DNA of 37,431 nucleotides from Clostridiaceae bacterium (GTDB lineage: Bacteria; Bacillota; Clostridia; Saccharofermentanales; DTU023): the NCBI GenBank assembly GCA_012518845.1, contig JAAYRJ010000194.1, positions 1-37,431 of the forward strand, in the 5' to 3' direction. Shown here in pieces: positions 16,799-26,793 of this stretch (positions are counted from its first letter, which is position 1; every line of letters begins with the position of its first letter). A model generated the notes under the pieces. It was not told where the DNA came from. It saw nothing but the letters and a program-made list of their open reading frames with translations, and did no database searches. A program made the position numbers and the translations under genes.

Positions 16799-17224
16799 CT
16801 AATCTTTCTTTTCTCTGGGTTTGTCCAATGCCAAGAAAAACATGCCAATTCCTAACATTATAAATCCTGACGAAATGCTGAGTCCCTCTAGTATTGAGAG
16901 AACAATCACCGCAATTCCCATTGCCAATGGAATAGCTTTAAAGATGATTGAAATTGCTGTGTTAAAATCTTTTCTAATGCCAGACTCCTCTTCAATATTT
17001 TCTTCCTTATAATCATTACCTTCAATTTGTATTAGTTCTTCTACTCCCACCTCTAGAACTTCTGCCAATTTTGGAACCGTATTGATATCAGGGTATGACA
17101 ATTCTCTTTCCCATTTTGACACAGCCTTATCTGTAACATTCATTTGATCTGCTAATTGAAGTTGTGTCATATTTTTTTCTTTTCTTAACGTAGCTATTGT
17201 TTGTCCAAAATTTTCTTTATACAT
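16799..17224 (-). CDS. XRE family regulator with a C-terminal membrane anchor
   Basis: This 141-aa protein has two parts. Residues ~5-62 are a lambda-repressor-like helix-turn-helix (MTQLQLADQMNVTDKAVSKWE), and residues ~88-132 are two hydrophobic helices (FKAIPLAMGIAVIVLSILEG and GFIMLGIGMFFLAL). The charged linker GNDYKEENIEEESG joins them. The HTH is of the Bacillota type usually found in regulators next to membrane proteins. The ATG has AGAGG upstream. Its likely target is its own promoter or the membrane protein gene 236 bp upstream; no operator is evident. Confidence 0.8.
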   Translation of the reverse strand: MYKENFGQTIATLRKEKNMTQLQLADQMNVTDKAVSKWERELSYPDINTVPKLAEVLEVGVEELIQIEGNDYKEENIEEESGIRKDFNTAISIIFKAIPLAMGIAVIVLSILEGLSISSGFIMLGIGMFFLALDKPREKKD

Positions 17225-17460
17225 AAATAAAACCTCTCATCTTTTTAAATCGTCTAATTATAAACACATCTATACGGTTAGATCCACATATTCGAAGTAG
17301 AATTCACTCTACTTTTAGTTTATCAGCAGTTGAATTAATAAAATTTGAATAAATCTTCATCTTTATTTTAATGAGAAGTAAATATTTTGAAATGAAAATA
17401 AGATAAATTAAGCGCTGATATTTAAATCACTTAAATCAATTTTTCTTAAAAAAGTATTCT

Positions 17461-17994
17461 TCAGCTATTAATCTGCTTGTATTCCCTAAAAACAACAATA
17501 ACAAAAATTATTTGAATAACACACATTCCAATTGATAAAACAAAAGTATTTGTTAAATTACCTAGGATTAGTGAAATAATTGGAATAATAACAGCAAAAA
17601 TTTTATATCCAAAAGACATATACAACCATGAATATGGTAATAAATGTGCCCCGTATACCATTGCATAGACCATAGTCATTTTTTCAGGAACAGCATTAAA
17701 TACCCACATTACAATTAATAGATAAAGCACCTGATTCATTGTAAATAAAAATCCAAGTTTACTTAATGGATTTTCACTCTTAAAAATATCAAATCCCCAT
17801 CTTTTACCAATAATCCATGCTATTGGTAGCATCGGCATAGAACATGCAAAAACCAAAATGTTGTTTAAATTATTTTGAAGACCCAATGAATTAACGATTG
17901 CAATTAAAAGCCATATTAAAATAGAAGCTATCAAAAAAGGTAAACCCTTTTTTAGTTCTGCTATAATATCTTTTCTCAATTTATCTAAACTCAA
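17461..17994 (-). CDS. Six-helix membrane protein (DUF7010-like)
   Basis: The product is ~177 aa with about six membrane segments and a charged N-terminus (SLDKLRKDIIAELKKGLPF). It resembles the DUF7010 family of small Bacillota membrane proteins; this is a recollection of the pattern, not a search. The track starts at a GTG (18003) touching the AGGAGG. I prefer the TTG at 17994, which has AGGAGGTG at a 6-bp spacing. It may form a unit with the XRE regulator downstream, although a 236-bp gap separates them. Confidence 0.6.
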   Translation of the reverse strand: MSLDKLRKDIIAELKKGLPFLIASILIWLLIAIVNSLGLQNNLNNILVFACSMPMLPIAWIIGKRWGFDIFKSENPLSKLGFLFTMNQVLYLLIVMWVFNAVPEKMTMVYAMVYGAHLLPYSWLYMSFGYKIFAVIIPIISLILGNLTNTFVLSIGMCVIQIIFVIVVFREYKQINS

Positions 17995-18138
17995 CCCCTT
18001 CACCTCCTACCACAAAATTAAATATAGTATATCATTATGGTATTTCATTAATAAACTAAGATTGTTTGGTCTATGTAAATTAAGATTGTTTTTATAACAA
18101 GAGCTCCGTCATAAAGACTTGGGTTTTGGATATTTAGT

Positions 18139-18289
18139 TTATTTTGATAAATAATCTATATATTCTAATAACCACGTTATTGTCTCAGGATGAACATAGT
18201 ATTCTACTGCATTAGTAATAATTTCATATGCAAACTTCTAATAACGAAATAAGTGAGGTGAAGGAATCTTTTCAAATTCTCTTTTGTTA
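18139..18289 (-). pseudogene. Gene remnant abutting the leader-distal end of the CRISPR array
   Basis: On the minus strand a protein-like frame runs from the edge of the first repeat: KREFEKIPSPHLFRY, an in-frame TAG (18240-18238), then KFAYEIITNAVEYY and on to WLLEYIDYLSK, ending in TAA at 18141-18139. It has no start codon and carries an internal stop, so it is a decayed C-terminal fragment of an unrecognised gene. It supports reading this side as the old, leader-distal flank of the array. The rest of 18004-18138 is AT-rich and featureless. Confidence 0.35.
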
Positions 18290-21200
18290 GGATCACCCCC
18301 CACTTACGTGGGAAAAAGAAATTTCTTCAAACTCTGGTACATTTTCTTTCAGGATCACCCCCACTTACGTGGGAAAAAGTTCGATAAAATGCGTTTCGCT
18401 TCCAATATAACGGGATCACCCCCACTTACGTGGGAAAAAGCTTGTATTGTACTTTGGTTTATCTGCCTAGGCGGGATCACCCCCACTTACGTGGGAAAAA
18501 GTCGTGTAGTTTTAATGCTTCAAAGGCAAATTCGGGATCACCCCCACTTACGTGGGAAAAAGCAACTGTGAATGAATATCACGTTACAAATTATAGGATC
18601 ACCCCCACTTACGTGGGAAAAAGTAGCTAAGATCATTGGGGTTTCGGAATCAGCTGGGATCACCCCCACTTACGTGGGAAAAAGACTCATAGCTACATTG
18701 GTTCCATCATGGCCATAGGATCACCCCCACTTACGTGGGAAAAAGGCCTTCATCAAATGTCTGCATACTGTTGATCCAGGATCACCCCCACTTACGTGGG
18801 AAAAAGGCCTTCATCAAATGTCTGCATACTGTTGATCCAGGATCACCCCCACTTACGTGGGAAAAAGAATAAAATCAGAAAACTCTAAATCGAAAGCTGA
18901 GGATCACCCCCACTTACGTGGGAAAAAGTGATATGCTTGTGTTGTCTGCGATCGTGAAGTGGGATCACCCCCACTTACGTGGGAAAAAGGGAAGCAAATT
19001 TCAGAACTTATTACTCAATCGGGGATCACCCCCCACTTACGTGGGAAAAAGTCAACGTTTGGTGCGTTTTTACCTTGTTCCCAGGGATCACCCCCACTTA
19101 CGTGGGAAAAAGACAAAATTCGTGAAGGTGTGTCTGATATAGCAGGGATCACCCCCACTTACGTGGGAAAAAGCCCCTTGATATACTTAAAGTAAAGGCA
19201 GTTATGGGATCACCCCCACTTACGTGGGAAAAAGACTCTAACGCTTACCTGCTTGTCGATCAGTGCAGGATCACCCCCACTTACGTGGGAAAAAGCAATC
19301 GTACACTGCATCAGCATATCTGCTAGCAGGATCACCCCCACTTACGTGGGAAAAAGAATCATTTCGTCCTACTCCTTGCTGGCATACTAGGATCACCCCC
19401 ACTTACGTGGGAAAAAGTGATGCAATACATCAGCTTATCTAACGCTTCAGGGATCACCCCCACTTACGTGGGAAAAAGCGATCTGGGGATCGAATGAATA
19501 TGCAATAGAGAGGATCACCCCCACTTACGTGGGAAAAAGCACAGCCGGTATATTTAGGTACAGATACATTGAGGATCACCCCCACTTACGTGGGAAAAAG
19601 CTATCTTTTGTATCGTCGATTGCAAATAATCCGGGATCACCCCCCACTTACGTGGGAAAAAGCGCTTGGTGCGCATTCCTTGCAGGTACGGTGTAGGATC
19701 ACCCCCACTTACGTGGGAAAAAGTAGCATGGCTAGTGCCACAGATAGCTCTACTAGGGATCACCCCCACTTACGTGGGAAAAAGCATATTCAGGAACGGT
19801 CATATCTTGATTTCTAAGGATCACCCCCACTTACGTGGGAAAAAGTGGGCTTTAGATAAATTGGGTATCATGAACCAAGGATCACCCCCACTTACGTGGG
19901 AAAAAGCTTCTGTTATGCTTTTGATATGCTTCAGTATCGGGATCACCCCCACTTACGTGGGAAAAAGGCAGAATTCAAGCGACTTTTATATAGTTGATCA
20001 GGATCACCCCCACTTACGTGGGAAAAAGTATTATACAAAGGCTTAGATTTTGATGGAGTTAGGATCACCCCCACTTACGTGGGAAAAAGTCAGAAGAGTG
20101 CTTGCTGATATTGGCTATCCCGGGATCACCCCCACTTACGTGGGAAAAAGTTAGGATTGACGGAACACACTTCAAGGCAACTGGGATCACCCCCACTTAC
20201 GTGGGAAAAAGTGCTATGCTCTTGGTGGAATGGCAATCAAAGTAGGATCACCCCCACTTACGTGGGAAAAAGGGTTACAGTGTATCGGCAACTGCTACTT
20301 GTGCAGGATCACCCCCACTTACGTGGGAAAAAGCTTTAGAATTGCATGAGCAAGGCAATGTCAACAGGATCACCCCCACTTACGTGGGAAAAAGCTTATT
20401 GGAACAAAGCAAACGTAATGAGCCACGGGATCACCCCCACTTACGTGGGAAAAAGATCGTCTCAGCATATTTACTCCACTCAATGCTGGGATCACCCCCA
20501 CTTACGTGGGAAAAAGTTAGACAAAGATTTGAAATGGTGCGAGGTTCAGGGATCACCCCCACTTACGTGGGAAAAAGCTATCCACTCATGCCACTCTAGC
20601 AGTGTGTAGTAGGATCACCCCCACTTACGTGGGAAAAAGTGAATCGCAGAGCAGAGGGAATGCCGGTAACGAGGATCACCCCCACTTACGTGGGAAAAAG
20701 CTTATCAGAATTAATAGACAAAATAGATAGTGAGGATCACCCCCACTTACGTGGGAAAAAGAAGATATTTTAGAAGCCTTAAAACCGTTATTGGGGATCA
20801 CCCCCACTTACGTGGGAAAAAGCCGCCTTGATCTTGTGTACGTGAAAGCCAGCTAGGATCACCCCCACTTACGTGGGAAAAAGTATCAGAAAAATTAAAA
20901 GAAATTGAGTACAACAGGATCACCCCCACTTACGTGGGAAAAAGTGCTCTTGCTAAGCTATCTTCTTCGACAACCTGGGATCACCCCCACTTACGTGGGA
21001 AAAAGGCTCCTACGATCAGCTCGATCAGATCGTTATTAGGATCACCCCCACTTACGTGGGAAAAAGTGGATCAAAGCAAGACATGAAGCTCGGAATGGAG
21101 GATCACCCCCACTTACGTGGGAAAAAGCAGAATTTCTATAAACAAAAATGAGTACCAAGAGGATCACCCCCACTTACGTGGGAAAAAGTTAGTGTGCCTG

Positions 21201-21738
21201 TCGCTATCCTTTCAATTAACAGGATCACCCCCACTTACGTGGGAAAAAGGCAGATAGGGCGGTTTGCGGCTACGCAAGTCCGGGATCACCCCCACTTACG
21301 TGGGAAAAAGTTCATAATTTGGTCTTCTTGACCCCAGCTCATAGGATCACCCCCACTTACGTGGGAAAAAGAACGTCCATGTCCATTATTTGCTGGTATA
21401 GTTGGGATCACCCCCACTTACGTGGGAAAAAGCTAGAAGCGACGGAACACGGTCTTCGATCGCTAGGATCACCCCCACTTACGTGGGAAAAAGTTGCTTG
21501 CTTCGTCTTTGCTCCATAATCCAACAGGATCACCCCCACTTACGTGGGAAAAAGACGGATTGTTTCTTCTTTGTCTCCAATGCCTTGTGGATCACCCCCA
21601 CTTACGTGGGAAAAAGATTAACTCTAATATATATGAATCAAACCAATTAGGATCACCCCCACTTACGTGGGAAAAAGAAATTACACGAAGAAAACAGGAT
21701 AAAAAAAGGAGGATCACCCCCACTTACGTGGGAAAAAG
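18290..21738 (-). CRISPR. Type I-E CRISPR array: 57 repeats, 56 spacers
   Basis: The 28-bp repeat starts GGATCACCCCC and ends GTGGGAAAAAG (plus strand). Spacers are 33 bp and the period is 61 bp. I counted 57 repeats, starting at 18290, 18352 and so on to 21711. All look identical except three that have six C instead of five (starts 18290, 19023, 19634). Two spacers are 34 bp (ending at 20611 and 21588). The crRNA strand is minus: a CCCAC-GTAA-GTGGG hairpin is followed by the 8-nt handle GGTGATCC, as in other type I-E repeats. Transcription thus runs from cas2 leftwards, and the newest spacers should be at the right end. One spacer (18746-18778) is present twice in tandem. Cas6e is expected to cut after the hairpin. 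Confidence 0.98.
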
Positions 21739-21813
21739 ACTTGTCAAAGCTTGATTTCAGGCTATTTCTTTTCGAGAATTTCATGAAATTTATTTACTTT
21801 GCCTGACAAGTCT
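21737..21813. repeat. 10-bp inverted repeat bracketing the cas2-array junction
   Basis: AGACTTGTCA (21737-21746) and TGACAAGTCT (21804-21813) are perfect inverted copies 57 bp apart. One arm touches the first repeat; the other lies in the 3' end of cas2-dnaQ. Only 22-23 bp separate the cas2 stop from the array, so any leader must overlap the coding sequence. The arms may be an integration or anchoring element or an RNA hairpin. On the minus strand the array-side arm is followed by CTTTTT, which belongs to the repeat. Confidence 0.4.
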
Positions 21814-22670
21814 AAGATTAATTTTGCATCCGCTAGAGCCCTATGTTCAACTTTACTATTAATTTCGTAAGATTTAACCACCGTTTCTAATTTATAATTA
21901 CTCAGCAACATTTTTTCTCTCTTAACTAGTTGCTGCAAATCGATAAGCTGATTGGTCAATGGCTCTTTATTTAATTGAACTAAAGTATAGTTGATAAATC
22001 TCATATCGAAATTAACGTTATAACCAACAATAATTTTCTCCCCTATGAAATCTTTAAGGTCCTCCAATACACTCAAAAGATCCTTACCCTCCTCTTGTAA
22101 AAGCTCGTCCGTAATACCTGTTAACTCCTTGATCTTATTTGGTAATTTTTGCTTATATTTTATTAATCTTTGAAATTCTTCTACGCCATTTTCAGTAATT
22201 TTAAGGGCTCCTATTTCAATAATGGAATTGTGCCTTGGGTCTAAACCATCTGTTTCAATATCGAGGATTACAAAGCTACTTTCTATTTGTTTTTTGGAGA
22301 TCCTTTTGGCAGAAAATTGTTTTTGTTTTCTGAATTTTGCTGCCTTGCTAAATCCAAACTTCGTATCATTGGACTTCGACTTTTGATTATTCCCCTTAGG
22401 GTAAATTACTAGAGGAATACCATCATAATCGATTACCTTCTGCTGTGTATTGTGGGTTTCAAATGCGTAGCCTATTTCATTTCGTGCAGCATAACTAAGA
22501 GTTGCTTCACCCTTACCCACACTTTCTATGACCCTAGACCAGAGATGTTCTCTTATTCGCGAATTAAAATTACCAACATACACTCCAGTTGCAATCTCTT
22601 GCATCCATTTGGATAAGTCACCTCTAAGAGAGGGAGTGGATTTTCTTAGAGTTATAACTGTTAAAGGCAT
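21762..22670 (-). CDS. cas2: Cas2e fused to a DnaQ-like DEDDh exonuclease
   Basis: Residues ~1-97 are Cas2e (MPLTVITLRKSTPSLRGDLSKW, then VYVGNFNSRIREHLW). A basic linker (~98-130) leads to a DnaQ-type 3'-5' exonuclease domain, ~131-302. It shows DIETDG with the catalytic Asp and Glu, NVNFDMRFI with the third acidic residue, and EHRALADA with the His-x4-Asp pair, so it is expected to be active. Cas2 forms the spacer-integration complex with Cas1. In the streptococcal type I-E system, the fused DnaQ domain is known to trim prespacer 3' ends and promote integration. It starts on the base after the cas1 stop. The C-terminal codons lie where a leader would be expected. Confidence 0.95.
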   Translation of the reverse strand: MPLTVITLRKSTPSLRGDLSKWMQEIATGVYVGNFNSRIREHLWSRVIESVGKGEATLSYAARNEIGYAFETHNTQQKVIDYDGIPLVIYPKGNNQKSKSNDTKFGFSKAAKFRKQKQFSAKRISKKQIESSFVILDIETDGLDPRHNSIIEIGALKITENGVEEFQRLIKYKQKLPNKIKELTGITDELLQEEGKDLLSVLEDLKDFIGEKIIVGYNVNFDMRFINYTLVQLNKEPLTNQLIDLQQLVKREKMLLSNYKLETVVKSYEINSKVEHRALADAKLILDLSGKVNKFHEILEKK

Positions 22671-23627
<957 letters not shown>

Positions 23628-23654
23628 CTATGTCTCCTTTTAGCAAGCATTCTT

Positions 23655-24293
23655 CTATGCTTCCGGAATTACGGTCATCATACCAAACCCGTAGGCTTTC
23701 TTCTTACCAAATCCTTTAGTTAGAGTTTTTATAAAAATATCCTTATCAACAATTTGTAGAAGACCCTCGTAGGTCACCTTGTTAAGCCTTAGTAACTTAC
23801 CATTTGCTTGCTTATAGGGGACAAACTCTCGTTCTGTTATATGAAAGTTATCTTTTTGGAGTCTGAAACCATTTTTCTCACTTCTATCATACAAAAATTG
23901 CATTTGTTCTTCGACAGAAACTAGGGGCTTGATGCGTCCTCTTTGTTGACCTTTCACTTCAATTTTAGCAATGACCGGGTTGAGTGTAATCCTAAATCTA
24001 TAATTTTTATCTTCTTCTAATCCTTCCAGAAAGGAAGTATAGTCCTTAACTTGACCTGACTTTTCCACACCGTATTTTTCCAACTCAGGAATAGAGGGGG
24101 CTTGCTCGCTGACTATAAGTAGATAGTCCTTGCCCTGCAAGCGGTCTATCCGCCAAAGTTTTCGCCTTCTAATACCTTGGGATACTTCATTAGGAAATGA
24201 ACTTTCTACCCAATTGTGAAAGGCAGTCAGACGCGTTAAATCTTTTATTTTTCTTCTATTGCGTGTATCAATCTCTACTCTTGATAAATACAT
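23655..24293 (-). CDS. cas6e: Type I-E crRNA endoribonuclease Cas6e
   Basis: Cas6e (CasE/Cse3) cuts the repeat hairpin and stays bound to the crRNA 3' end in Cascade. It starts MYLSRVEIDTRNRR, with a conserved AFHNWVESSF whose His is the likely catalytic base. It ends with the Gly-rich loop GFGKKKAYGFGMMTV. At 212 aa it has normal length. AGGAGA precedes the ATG, 9 bp after cas5e. Confidence 0.95.
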   Translation of the reverse strand: MYLSRVEIDTRNRRKIKDLTRLTAFHNWVESSFPNEVSQGIRRRKLWRIDRLQGKDYLLIVSEQAPSIPELEKYGVEKSGQVKDYTSFLEGLEEDKNYRFRITLNPVIAKIEVKGQQRGRIKPLVSVEEQMQFLYDRSEKNGFRLQKDNFHITEREFVPYKQANGKLLRLNKVTYEGLLQIVDKDIFIKTLTKGFGKKKAYGFGMMTVIPEA

Positions 24294-24302
24294 ATAAGTC
24301 TC

Positions 24303-25037
24303 CTAGTTCTCTAGCGCTGCGAAAGCATCATGTTCTTCCTCTGACTTGGCTTGCTTATCGTTATCATGCTCAAGCTTGTCTATAACTAGCTTGTAAGCAG
24401 TCTCATTGCGATAGGCAAAAGTTCGAGCCTTTTGATCAAATGAAATAACATTATCTTTACGGTACTGAATAAAATCATTTTCTAGTAAATCAGCATCAAG
24501 ATAGACATCAAGCTCAATCTTTCCCTTATGCTTTTTTTGATACCAAGTACTTGCCTGCCAATCCGTCTTTTCGAGTGCCTCAGTAACCCCCTGCTCAACA
24601 ATTCCAAGATAAAAATCATAAGTTAAGGGAAGTGCCCTACGCCCCATAAATGTTTGAAAATATGGTTTTTGAACAGCTTTGGCTAATTCTTCAACAAAAT
24701 CATCATTCGCATGACCAAGAGCAACGACAAACACAAAATCTTCTAGATAGTACCTGTTTGTGACATAGTTTCTATCGAAGGTCCCATTCGGCTTGTATTT
24801 TGTGGCGACATGGTAGTCCCTCAAGAGATTACCTTTTTGATCAATCCTAACTGCGTAGTCTAAAGCTGCCAGGTCGCTTATTTTGTCATCATCCCCTCTC
24901 CTATAGCCTAAGCTAGCAGCTAGTAAGCCTACAAGGGCACTTTTTGAAGGATAAAGGTCAGAGTGCCTTACTTCAAAATTTGAATCCGTGCCCCAAGATT
25001 GTAAGGGACCAGAAAACTTTAATAGTATTGTTTTCAT
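24303..25037 (-). CDS. cas5e: Type I-E Cascade subunit Cas5e
   Basis: Cas5e binds the crRNA 5' handle in Cascade. The canonical start MKTILLKFSGPLQSWGTDSN fits an ATG at 25037. The track begins at an upstream GTG (25046), but AGGTGA lies 5 bp before the ATG. It starts 1 bp after the cas7e stop. Family features are the RAMP fold, HSDLYPSKSALVGLLAASLG, and a Tyr-rich middle (YVTNRYYLEDF). The C-terminal tail (DNDKQAKSEEEHD) is acidic and probably disordered. Confidence 0.95.
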   Translation of the reverse strand: MKTILLKFSGPLQSWGTDSNFEVRHSDLYPSKSALVGLLAASLGYRRGDDDKISDLAALDYAVRIDQKGNLLRDYHVATKYKPNGTFDRNYVTNRYYLEDFVFVVALGHANDDFVEELAKAVQKPYFQTFMGRRALPLTYDFYLGIVEQGVTEALEKTDWQASTWYQKKHKGKIELDVYLDADLLENDFIQYRKDNVISFDQKARTFAYRNETAYKLVIDKLEHDNDKQAKSEEEHDAFAALEN

Positions 25038-25038
25038 C

Positions 25039-26121
25039 CTAATCACCTAGTTCATCCATCATAGATGTCAAATCTCCTGCCACTTTATTAACTAGATCAG
25101 CTAAGCTTTCAGTCTCCGTACTAATGGCATCTATATGTTTTTGACCAGTTGCCAACAAGTAATAGCTGGCCTTGGCTGGGACAGCAAATCTTTGGACATC
25201 CTTTTCAGCTTCAAATATTTTGTCAATTGATTCTTTTGAAAAACCCTTATTTGACCTAACCGGCTCCTCAAAGACACTGACTAAGTTTATCGGCCTATCT
25301 TCACGTAAATGAACTAAGAGTAATTGAGGGAGGGTTTGATTAGCAAAGGTGTTTATTTTCCCTGTAGGCATGGAATTTGAAAAGGCCTCAATAAATAATT
25401 TAAGGGCATTAATTGTATTACTATTATCCCCAACTTGTTTGACAAATTCATGCACAGCAACATTAGCATACCTGTAGAGTGTAGATGAGTTATATTCCAC
25501 AGTCCCTAACATGCCAGCACCTGCATTATCTTCTGGCTGCAAATCATCAACAGCCGTAAAAAAATCAAATTCAGTCTGGACAGCGTGGGTCGAGATAGAA
25601 TGTGCAACTTGTGCCGAAGCATCTTCATTTAAGGAAGGATCATCAGCTACCATTCGACCAAACAAGGCAATATCGATAGATGGATTACTTCTTAAAATCG
25701 CCTGTAATTCTTTCTTTTCTTCGATTCCCTTGAGAGCTGCCTCCGCTAGCTTTTCGGCTTGCAAATCACCAAGGAAAAACAAGGCTCTTGCCTTATCATC
25801 TTTGAGCTTTAAATTCGCTTTTGTTAAAACATTCGAGGCCATTTTCAGGGCGTCTGCATCTTCAATTGAAGAATCTAGTTTCCTAATCTTGTCTTTGACA
25901 TAATCGGCAATATTGAGTGTCCTTACTCCGACATTTTGGCCTGGGCTGTTTGCATTAAAGTATTGCCTAATAGCTCTTTTCCAGGACTGGGAGGAAACAC
26001 GAGCCCGGCGGACACCTCCATATTGAGCCGTCTTGGGACTACCCGTGTCATCCCTGTTAATATTAGAGGGTGGAACGGCCTGGATAACATGTAAATCTAA
26101 ATACAATCGCTTATTCTTCAT
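25039..26121 (-). CDS. cas7e: Type I-E Cascade backbone subunit Cas7e
   Basis: Six Cas7e (CasC/Cse4) copies form the Cascade backbone along the spacer. The protein has the typical MKNKRLYLDLHVIQAVPPSN and GVRRARVSSQSWKRAIR. The track begins at a TTG (26127); the ATG at 26121 is preferred because AAGGAG sits 6 bp upstream. It overlaps the end of cse2 by 11 bp. The 360-aa length is normal. Confidence 0.95.
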   Translation of the reverse strand: MKNKRLYLDLHVIQAVPPSNINRDDTGSPKTAQYGGVRRARVSSQSWKRAIRQYFNANSPGQNVGVRTLNIADYVKDKIRKLDSSIEDADALKMASNVLTKANLKLKDDKARALFFLGDLQAEKLAEAALKGIEEKKELQAILRSNPSIDIALFGRMVADDPSLNEDASAQVAHSISTHAVQTEFDFFTAVDDLQPEDNAGAGMLGTVEYNSSTLYRYANVAVHEFVKQVGDNSNTINALKLFIEAFSNSMPTGKINTFANQTLPQLLLVHLREDRPINLVSVFEEPVRSNKGFSKESIDKIFEAEKDVQRFAVPAKASYYLLATGQKHIDAISTETESLADLVNKVAGDLTSMMDELGD

Positions 26122-26740
26122 TTTCAACTCCTTCTTTCTCTGTGTTCTCTTGTTTTCTAAATCTATAATATTCTCTGGCCCAGCCTATCCTGATCCTGTC
26201 TTCATATCCCCTGATATACCAATAGAGATCTTCGCTAAGTTTGGCAAAATTGATTTTTACAGATCCCTTGGATTTGGATTTGAGCAGAGTTAGCATTTGC
26301 CTCAAATAATGTAGCAATTCTTCATAGGTTGAAGCCGTAATCATGGTATTAAAACGTCGATCAAGAGCTAATCTAGCCTCATCATTTCGCATTGTAGCAA
26401 GCCAAGTTCCCATATTGTCTTTCTTTTTTTGCTTGGCCTCCTCTGACGACATAAGAACACTTTCTGAATTGCCTTGCTGATAAAGAGCATAAAGCTGCAA
26501 GCTATGTAAAACAGCCCTTTCTTCAGCGGTGCTTTTACTTCCCACACCCAAAAATTCCTCTGGCATGTTCTCGAAAACTAGAGGCCAAACTTCTACCGTT
26601 TGACTTATATCTCTGCCAATAGAATTTCTGAGCTTAGCTAGAGTAGCCTTGCCTGAAGTTGTTTCTAGCGTATTGGATAGTAGAAACAAAATTCTGCCAG
26701 CCACTTGATAAATGCTTGCTTTGTTTTTTGTATGAGCCAT
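26111..26740 (-). CDS. cse2: Type I-E Cascade small subunit Cse2
   Basis: Cse2 (CasB, Cas11) is the all-helical small subunit that stabilises the displaced DNA strand. Residues ~110-140 (MGTWLATMRNDEARLALDRRFNTM) hold the conserved Arg-rich surface expected of the family. The end (EDLYWYIRGYEDRIRIGWAREYY) is also typical. The C-terminus is charged (TEKEGVENEE). It starts 53 bp after cas8e, the largest gap in the operon after that before cas3. Confidence 0.93.
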   Translation of the reverse strand: MAHTKNKASIYQVAGRILFLLSNTLETTSGKATLAKLRNSIGRDISQTVEVWPLVFENMPEEFLGVGSKSTAEERAVLHSLQLYALYQQGNSESVLMSSEEAKQKKKDNMGTWLATMRNDEARLALDRRFNTMITASTYEELLHYLRQMLTLLKSKSKGSVKINFAKLSEDLYWYIRGYEDRIRIGWAREYYRFRKQENTEKEGVENEE

Positions 26741-26793
26741 ATCTTTTCCTTTCTAATGTTGCTGTTGATACTTATTTTTTGTTCTTGCTTTTG

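Noticed and set aside
18004-18289. AT-rich left flank considered as the CRISPR leader
   Set aside because: Repeat polarity (hairpin then GGTGATCC handle), the pyrimidine bias at the spacer edge and the position of cas1-cas2 all put the leader side at the right; a gene remnant occupies this flank.
18284-21754. Many plus- and minus-strand ORFs of 60-130 aa with repeated GSPPLTWEK, ITPTYVGK and DHPHLRGKK
   Set aside because: They are translations of the CRISPR repeats in different frames; the 61-bp period makes the peptide motifs recur.
25511-25903. 130-aa plus-strand ORF
   Set aside because: It is antisense to cas7e and Ser/Ala/Lys-rich, as expected of a shadow.
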